Assembly: GCF_000388065.1 (NCBI RefSeq)
Contig: NW_009242971.1
Location: 1,055,166 to 1,081,041 of the forward strand
DNA length: 25,876 nucleotides
Source of the DNA: Fonticula alba
Taxonomy: Eukaryota; Opisthokonta; Rotosphaerida; Fonticulaceae
Reading direction: 5' to 3'
How positions within the stretch are numbered: position 1 is the first letter of the stretch; each line of letters opens with the position of its first letter. Both the position numbers and the translations under genes were made by a program. The notes under the pieces were generated by a model. It was not told the origin of the DNA. It made no database searches and worked only from the letters and a program-made list of their open reading frames with translations. Positions 19,501-25,876 of this stretch are shown here, piece after piece.

Positions 19501-20528
19501 CGCTCGATGTTGATCTTGCGCCAGTATTCGAACACCCCGGCCACCGTGGCCGTCGGGACTCCGGTTACCTGGGGCTGAGTGGCGGTATTGGCATCGGGGA
19601 ACTGTGGGGCAAATGATCGGCATACATCCCACAAGCCGAATGGGCAGAAGGCGAGGACTAAGTAACCAGACAGGGAAAGTGCACAGCCAAAGGGGGGAGC
19701 GGAGGCGGAGGGGGAGGGGGGGCGAAGGAAAAAAGGGCAAATGGCTGCGCACCGTTTTCTCAAAGAGCACGAGCATCCTTTCCAGGAGGTCCTCATTGAG
19801 CAGGGCACGCGGACTGCGTCCGGGCGCAGAGTTCCACTTGTTCATCCACTCGATGTCCTCCTCGCGCAAGTCATACTCAGCCGTATCACGCAGGGCCAGC
19901 AGGTCCTTGGCTGATGCGCGCAGGGCTCCGAGTTGCGCCAGCTCCGGAAGCTGCGGGCGCTCATACCCGGCCCCCGGGAGGGCGTAAAATTGCTCGTAAT
20001 TGTCGATCTCCCGATTGGCATCAGGGATGGGGATAGATGGCAGGGGAACCACCGAGGAGGCACCGGCTTTGCCGTCGCCACCGAGAGTGGCAGATGCAGA
20101 GCCCGATGCGTCGGCCGACGTCCCGGACTCACCAGCCGCGTCACCGGGCGTGGAGTCAGCCACGGGGATCGCGTCATCATCCAATTGCGCGGCGGAGATG
20201 ACGGCTTGCAGATGGTGCTCCTGGGGGGGGGGGGGGGGGGACGGCATGGACACAGTTGGGGGCCAAATGAAAAACAGGTGAGTGTCGGCCGCCGGGTGAG
20301 AAGGGGAGGAGAGGGAATGATGCGCACGATTTCCTCCTCCTTGTCGACACCGGTCTCAATGTGCAAGGCACCGCGACCGGAGACGCTAGCCACGCCGCCG
20401 ATCGCACCTCCAGCAATGCCGGCCGCAGAGGAAACCGGGGGCGCGAGTTCTGCCGCCTCGGCCGCCGGCAGTTGATCGAGATGGACAACCGCCAGGCGCC
20501 GGGCAAAGTCAAGCCGCCGAGGCCTCAT
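16517..20528 (-). CDS. EPL1: Enhancer of polycomb-like protein (NuA4/TIP60 subunit)
   Basis: Epl1/EPC anchors the catalytic Piccolo module of the NuA4/TIP60 histone H4/H2A acetyltransferase to nucleosomes in the nucleus. Minus-strand exons 20528-20328, 20220-19753, 19601-18540, 18385-17849 and 17662-16517 are all phase 0 and total 3414 nt (1137 aa). The EPcA domain (about res. 1-330) starts MRPRRLDFARRLAV and contains EEEIEHHLQAVISAAQ, YDLREEDIEWMNKWN, VFEYWRKINIERGGR and DPYVCFRPRI followed by TRKSRR. Res. 224-577 become Ala/Gly/Ser/Pro-rich. Exon 4 carries RRGRGGRMIIDR, a typical EPL1 segment. The last 280 or so residues are Ala/Lys/Gly/Pro-rich with a run of about 14 Ala, and look like a histone H1 tail. 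The 3' splice site of intron 1 has 18 C directly before AG. Confidence 0.93.
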
Positions 20529-20595
20529 GCTTGGGTCTGCGGGGGGATGGGGGCAGGGACCGACAGGGGAGCGAAAAGGGCGGGAGAGAGGGGGG

Positions 20596-20712
<117 letters not shown>

Positions 20713-20808
20713 AGAGGGGGGAGGTGAGAGACGGAGGAAATGTGAGTTGGGGAAATTGCGGAAGGGGAGGGGATATTCGGTAAGGGTAGTGGGATAGGGT
20801 CCCGGAGC

Positions 20809-20836
20809 GGTATTTTAGGGAAATCGAGAAAATACC
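20809..20836. repeat. AT-rich inverted repeat upstream of EPL1
   Basis: ggtatttt at 20809-20816 and aaaatacc at 20829-20836 form exact 8-bp arms around a 12-nt spacer, about 280-310 bp upstream of the EPL1 ATG. AT-rich sequence is rare in this window. It may be a factor-binding site or part of the EPL1 core promoter. Confidence 0.55.
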
Positions 20837-22752
20837 CTTGTCACAAAAATGGCCCTCAGCCGATTATGCACTTCCTGTTGCAAATTACACGGTGAACGCG
20901 CAGGACCAAGTGTGAGAATGATCGACCAGGACCACACACTTCGGGGGCGGGGGGGGGGGGCGGGAAGACACACGATGTGCGACGGCGGAGAGGCGACAAA
21001 TGACCGGGGAGGCGTGACGACGGGATGCCGAGAGGGGATGGAGCTCCAGCCGGGGGAGAAGACGTCGCCCGGGCCGACGGGATACGGGAGGAAGGAGGCG
21101 AGGGGAGGGAGGGAGAGGGGGCGAGCGGCGGGGGCACGCGCGGCGGGGCCCGGGCGGCCTGTCCGAGGACGAGCGACAGAGGCGGCGGCAGGGAGGAGAG
21201 TGGCAGGGAGGAGAGGCGAAACACCGACACAGTGGGCAGGGAAAGGGAGAGGGAGGGGAGAGGTGGCTTGTCTTCTGGGCGGGAAAATGCCCTCAAGTGC
21301 AAAGGCAGGTTCCTTTGAAAGGCCGGCGGGCAGTTTAGGTGTTGGGAGGCGCTTGCTGGCGAGCAAATAGCCCATCAAAAGGGGTGAGCTTGGCGCCTGG
21401 GAGCATGTGGTGACCGCGACTTCCCACCATTGCAGGCAACCCTAACGCCCTGCACAGGGCAGAGGCCATTGGAAGAGCCATCTCCGCCGACAGGACTCAC
21501 GCCACCCTGGGCATCTGGAAATCGGTCTGGAGGCTGGCCAAGAGCCCTCCGACCGACCGTTCAAAGGGGGCTATCGCCCTTCGAAGCCGAGACCGGCGTG
21601 GCGAGAGGGCAAGCCACGCTGGCAGGTGGTAATGTTTCACTGGGACCTACAGACAGCCCCCTTTTGTTCCACCACAGGAAGGTACTGGCCTGTGGTCAGT
21701 GCCTACTCGGCTTCCCCCCCCCCCCTCTCCACCTTCCTACACTGGTAGTCTTCTCCGGCGCGAAAACACCGCGGATACGCTGGCTCCGGTGTTTGGACTG
21801 CCTGCAGTGGAAAGGGCACACACACACTCGCATGCTCGCCCACACACACGCACATCAAGGACGGCGGACAGCAACTGGTCCGGTCGGACACTTGCCAGCT
21901 CTCGCCCCGCGGTTCCCCCCGCCCCCCCGCGCCCCGTGCTCCCGCCCCGCGCGCCCTGCGCCCCGGGGGGCCGAGTGTTAGCATGTCCGTTCTCAAGAGG
22001 GGGGCCGGGGGGAGGTCGTTTGACAACCCTAATTAGCGGGCGCAGAGCTTTTGGCCTCCGAACCCTTGTAGACCTCAGCATTTCCCCAGGGCGGGGTCCT
22101 TGGGGTGGCGGGAGGTGCTCTCGTCCAAGAGGCATTCGCACGATCACACTGACACACCTGCGCACCGCGCAAGGCTGCCCCTCTCCCCCCCCCCCCCCCC
22201 CTCCCAAGGCAAGGGAGCTAATACTGCTCCGACCTGGTCGTCTGTCCACGCCTGGAAATGCAGGGCCGGACGTGCATTTGAGCGGGAATAACGGTGGAAG
22301 CAGCCGCCCATTCCCGCGCGTTGCTTCGACAAAATCATGCAATCTGGTGTTGTAGATTCTTTGTATTTAGGTGTCAAGTCCCACCTGACGGTGCCGCCCC
22401 CGTTGGCAGATGGCCGATCGGCCGCCATGCCGCGCTCCGGGGACCCCTTCTGGTCGAGGCATGCACAAGCATGCTTGGCGGGACTTCCACCCGCAGGTAG
22501 TCTGTTCCGCCGCCATTGGCCTGGGCCTTGCTGCTCACCTTTCGATCGGGCCCCTGGCGCGACTGGGCATCAGTCAGGGAGGCGGTTGGTGTATTGGGGG
22601 GGGGGGATGCTTCCTGAGAGGGAGAGAAGGAGCAAAAAGGACAGGGCGCACGTGTGGTCGTGGAACAGGGCACGCAGCACGTATTGCACGAAAGGAGAGG
22701 GGTCACAAAAGGCCAGCCAATAAAACGAGTGGAAGATGGAAAGGAATAGAGG

Positions 22753-22769
22753 GAGAGAGAGAGAGAGAG
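22753..22769. repeat. GA dinucleotide repeat in polypurine tract
   Basis: About eight GA units sit inside a purine-only stretch of more than 100 nt on the plus strand, downstream of the NUP62 stop codon (pyrimidine-rich in the transcript sense). Confidence 0.8.
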
Positions 22770-22980
22770 GGGGGGGGAGGGAGATAGGGAGAGGGTAGGA
22801 GAGGGGGAAAGAAAGAAAGAAGGAGACAGGGAGCGACAGGGGGGAAGGAGCATGGGTAGACACAAAAGGGGAGCACGATGAGATTGTACGACATCGCACG
22901 AGGATGGTGGTGGAAAGGAGGATGCCTCCCCCCCCCCTTTCTCCCTCCCTGACGCTGCCGCTCTCCTTCCAGGCAGCTAC

Positions 22981-25839
22981 TCACAGACGGCGCTTCGACG
23001 CCTCCACAGCAGACAGACGGCGCTGGACTTCGGTCGTGCGCTTGTCCACCCACTGCAGGGTGTCCAGATGGTTGTTCAGGATGTCCAGAATGACGCTCAG
23101 GGAGTTGGCGCGACTGGCAACGGCCTGCCCGACGCCGGCGGCCCCGGAGGTGGCGGAGGCGGCCGCCGAAACCGGCGACGCCGCGTCGATGCCGGACGAC
23201 TGATCCTGGAACTGGTTAACGTCGGATACCAGGTCCTCGAGGCGCAGCTCCATCGAATCCAACTGGGAATTGAGCTTCTCCGCCAAGCTCAGACTGGGTT
23301 TGCGAGGGGAGAAGTTAGAAGCCGACTCGGGACACGGCATGGGGCGGAGACGGGGGGGGGGAGAAAGAAAGAGATGCAAGGGGGGTGCAACGCACTAGTT
23401 CAAGCGCTGCGCATCGGCTGAGGTGGTGTCGCCGGCCTGCTTCAGCATGATGGTGACCTCGGACTCCAGGGCATCGATGGCGCGCTCAAGATCGGTCTGC
23501 TGAGTGGTGATGTACTCGATGTTGCTCTACGACGAATGGGGAGGGGGGGGGGGATTAGCCATGGAGGAGGGGGAAGGGGCACAGGGAGGGCAGCAGGCAC
23601 GTAGCATGGCGGCAGGAGGAGTGGAAACGGATTCGGACGCACAGAAATCTCCTTCTGGAGGCGGTTGGTCAAGGCCACCTCATCGTGCAGAGCCAAAAGA
23701 CGGCTCTCATTGGCCAGAATGGACGCATCGCGGTCCGCCGCGCGAGAGGCCAGCTTCCGGAAAGTACCGACATATGAGTCCAGGTCGGTGGCCCACTCGG
23801 TCAGCAGCTCCTCGACGGTCTGCCAGGGGATGGAAGAAAGAAAGGGGGACAGCCATGGCGGGGATCTTAGTAACGGCCCGCAAGCATCAGCGACAGAGGC
23901 ACCGAGTGTGGTGGGGAAAAGGTGCGCACCTTGCAGGACATCCCGCGAGCGATGGCGCTCGAGTCCAGGGAAAGATCCTTCTCCGGGGCAGCACCCAGAG
24001 CCGAGGCGCTGAGGCCTTGCCCAGGGGCAGACTGGTCGGCAGCCGTCTTGCTGGAGTCCCCTCCCGGAGCCGGGGTAGTGGTGGCAGAAGCGCCGAAACC
24101 GCCGGTCGCGGGCTTGCCATCACCGGTTGCCGCCGGGGTAGTGGTGGTGCCGGTGGTGGTGATCGTGGTGGTGGGCTTGCCGCCCTCCGAGGGGCCGGCC
24201 GTGTCGGTGGTGGTGGTGGTGGTGCCGGTGCCGGTGCCGGTGCCGGTGCCGGTGGCAGTGGTGCTCGAAGATGACCCGCCAAAGCTGGGCATGGTGAATC
24301 CCGAGGTGATGCCGGCCGGAGCGGCCGCCCCAGTGCCAGCAGTGGCAGTCGGAGCTGCGGCGGTGGTGCCGGCGGTGCCGGTGGTCGTGCCGCTGGTGGC
24401 CTTGTTATTGAAGGAGAAAGCGCCAGCCGGCGTGGCCGGGGCACCGCCAGCCGAGTCGGCTGCCGGAGTGGAAGGAGCCCCCGCCACGATGCCAGCACCA
24501 AATCCGAAACCAGTTGAACCGGTCGGCTTGGTCTTCTTGGGCGAGGCATCACCAGTGGCCGTGGTGCTGGTGCTGGTGGTGGTGGTGGTGGTGGCAGGAT
24601 TGAAGCCGAATCCACCCGTGGCCGGCTTGGCAGTCTCGGTGGCGGTGCTCGAGGAGGTCATGCCAAACGTGGGCATGGTGAAACCCGAAGATGCAGCCGG
24701 CTTGGCTTCGGCAGTGGCGGCAGGAGCGGCGGCGGTCGTCGCGGCAGAAGTCGGACCGAAGGAGAAGCCCCCCGGGGCAGGAGCAGCGGTGGCAGGCTTG
24801 GCGTCAGCGGCGGCAGTGGTGGCCGGGGTGCTGCCAAAGCCGAAGTTAAAGCCAGAGGACGCGGGCTTGGTCTCAGTGGCACCGGTGGCGGTGGTGCCCG
24901 TCGCCGATGACGTCGTCGTCGCCGCTGAGGTGCTGCCGAAACTTGTGTCACCGAATTTGAAGGAGGGCGCAGCGGTGCCAGCAGTCGGCTTGGCATCGGC
25001 CGTCGGGGCGGTGGTGGTGGTGGTGCTCGGAGCAGCAGATGTCGAGCCGAAGCCACCTGCGCCAAAGCCGGAGGTGGTACTGGCACTGCCGAAACCGGTG
25101 GGCTTGGTGGCGGAATCGGTGGCCGCGGTGGGGGCCGAGGCAGGGGCTCCGAAGGTGGGCATGGTGAATCCCGTGGTAGCTGGCTTGTTGTCGGTAGTAG
25201 CACTGGTACCGAAGCCGCCAGTGGTACCGGTGCCGAAACCGGAGGCCGGAGTGGCAGCGGTGGAAGCTGTGGCTCCAAAACCGCCTGTGGCCGGGGTCGC
25301 GCCAGTGCCGAAGCTGATGGAAGCCGGAGCGGCAGCGGGGGCAGCTGTGCCAAAGCCACCGGCAGCCGGGGTGCTGGCGCCGGTGCCAAAGCCACCCGCA
25401 GCAGGGGCCGCAGCAGGAGCAGCGGCAGCAGCGCCAAAGCCGCCAGTGGCCGGGGCAGCGGCGCCAAAGCCGCCTGTACCCGTGGCGGAGGCACCGAATC
25501 CGGTGGTGCCTGAGCCGAAGCCGCCACCAGTGGCCGGAGCAGCGGCGGCACCACCGAAGCCGGCGGAGCCGAAGCCCCCAGCGGCCGGGGTAGCACCGCT
25601 GCCGAAGCCGGTGGCGCCGGAGCCGCCACTAGCGGGAGTCGCCCCGAAGCTGGTGGAGCCAAAGCCACCAGTGGCAGGAGCCGCGCCAAAGCCAGTGCCA
25701 GTGGTGCCAGTAGCTGCGGTGCCAAATCCACCTGATCCGAAAGTGCTGGTCCCGAAGCTAGTTCCACCGAAGCCAGTGGAGCCGGGGGTGCCGCTGGCGG
25801 CCTGGCCGCCAGGCTGCATGTTGGGGGAGAAGCTGAAAC
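22981..25839 (-). CDS. NUP62: FG-repeat nucleoporin Nup62/Nsp1 (5' partial)
   Basis: This is the central-channel nuclear pore protein; FG repeats bind transport receptors and the coiled-coil C-terminus assembles with Nup54/Nup58 partners. Minus-strand exons 25839-23930, 23819-23643, 23526-23396 and 23293-22981 join in phase to at least 842 residues. The first exon lies beyond the window: an acceptor (cctcgcag) at 25840 leaves a phase-1 codon, and the later in-frame ATG is not needed as the start. About 35 FG dipeptides, mostly GFG or SFG, fill the N-terminal 550 residues, followed by a Thr/Ala/Gly-rich linker. The Nup62-type coiled coil runs from TVEELLTEWATDLDSYV through TNRLQKEIS, SNIEYITTQQTDLERAIDAL and LSLAEKLNSQLDSMELRLEDL to ILNNHLDTLQWVDKRT, the last close to the animal Nup62 C-terminal motif. 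It ends EASKRRL. Donors are GTGCGC, GTGCGT and GTGCGT. Confidence 0.95.
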
Positions 25840-25876
25840 CTGCGAGGAAAGGGGCAAGAGGTGAGGAAGGGGGGGG

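Noticed and set aside
21430-22355. Overlapping plus-strand open frames
   Set aside because: Low-complexity Pro/Arg/His-rich translations with CA repeats. No ATG-led frame looks coding, and no splice pattern like that of the other genes is seen.
22719-22724. AATAAA on the plus strand
   Set aside because: No recognisable plus-strand gene ends upstream of it, and the genes here do not visibly use AATAAA.

Overview
The window comes from a GC-rich, intron-rich eukaryotic genome. Its genes (enhancer of polycomb, twinfilin, Nup62, eukaryotic uS8, and an SH2-bearing phospholipase C) suggest an opisthokont or opisthokont-like protist. A nucleariid such as Fonticula would fit, but that is inference. 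The intergenic DNA is full of G/C homopolymers and GT/CA microsatellites, and one assembly gap of 216 N lies at 11552-11767.

Layout. 1-1070 has no firm gene. A TATA box at 1075 and a probable 5' UTR intron precede the only plus-strand gene, ribosomal protein uS8/RPS15A (2675-3067). It converges on a large minus-strand gene (4313-11120, 5' end not resolved). Eleven phase-compatible exons in that gene encode three LIM domains, an SH2 domain, PLC EF-hand-like, X and Y domains, a C2 domain and a long Pro/Ala-rich tail. After a gene-poor stretch (11121-14240, with the gap) come twinfilin (14241-15722, 5 exons, 350 aa) and EPL1 (16517-20528, 5 exons, 1137 aa). A second gene-poor stretch (20529-22980, with a 113-nt G run) follows, then Nup62/Nsp1 (22981-25839, first exon beyond the window). 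All four multi-exon genes lie on the minus strand, head to tail. Their exon lengths and phases close exactly at every junction I checked by hand.

The genes do not form one pathway. They are housekeeping functions (translation, actin turnover, NuA4-type acetyltransferase complex, nuclear pore) next to one signalling enzyme. Two things stand out. The first is the LIM-SH2-PLC architecture, with the SH2 at the N-terminal side instead of in the X-Y linker as in animal PLC-gamma. The second is a non-standard 5' splice-site consensus: all 21 inferred donors read GT-N-pyrimidine-G, mostly GTGCGT or GTGCGC, and none is GTAAGT or GTGAGT. Several introns also use pure C runs as polypyrimidine tracts. 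A 34-bp sequence occurs identically at the gap edge (11768) and upstream of twinfilin (16105).
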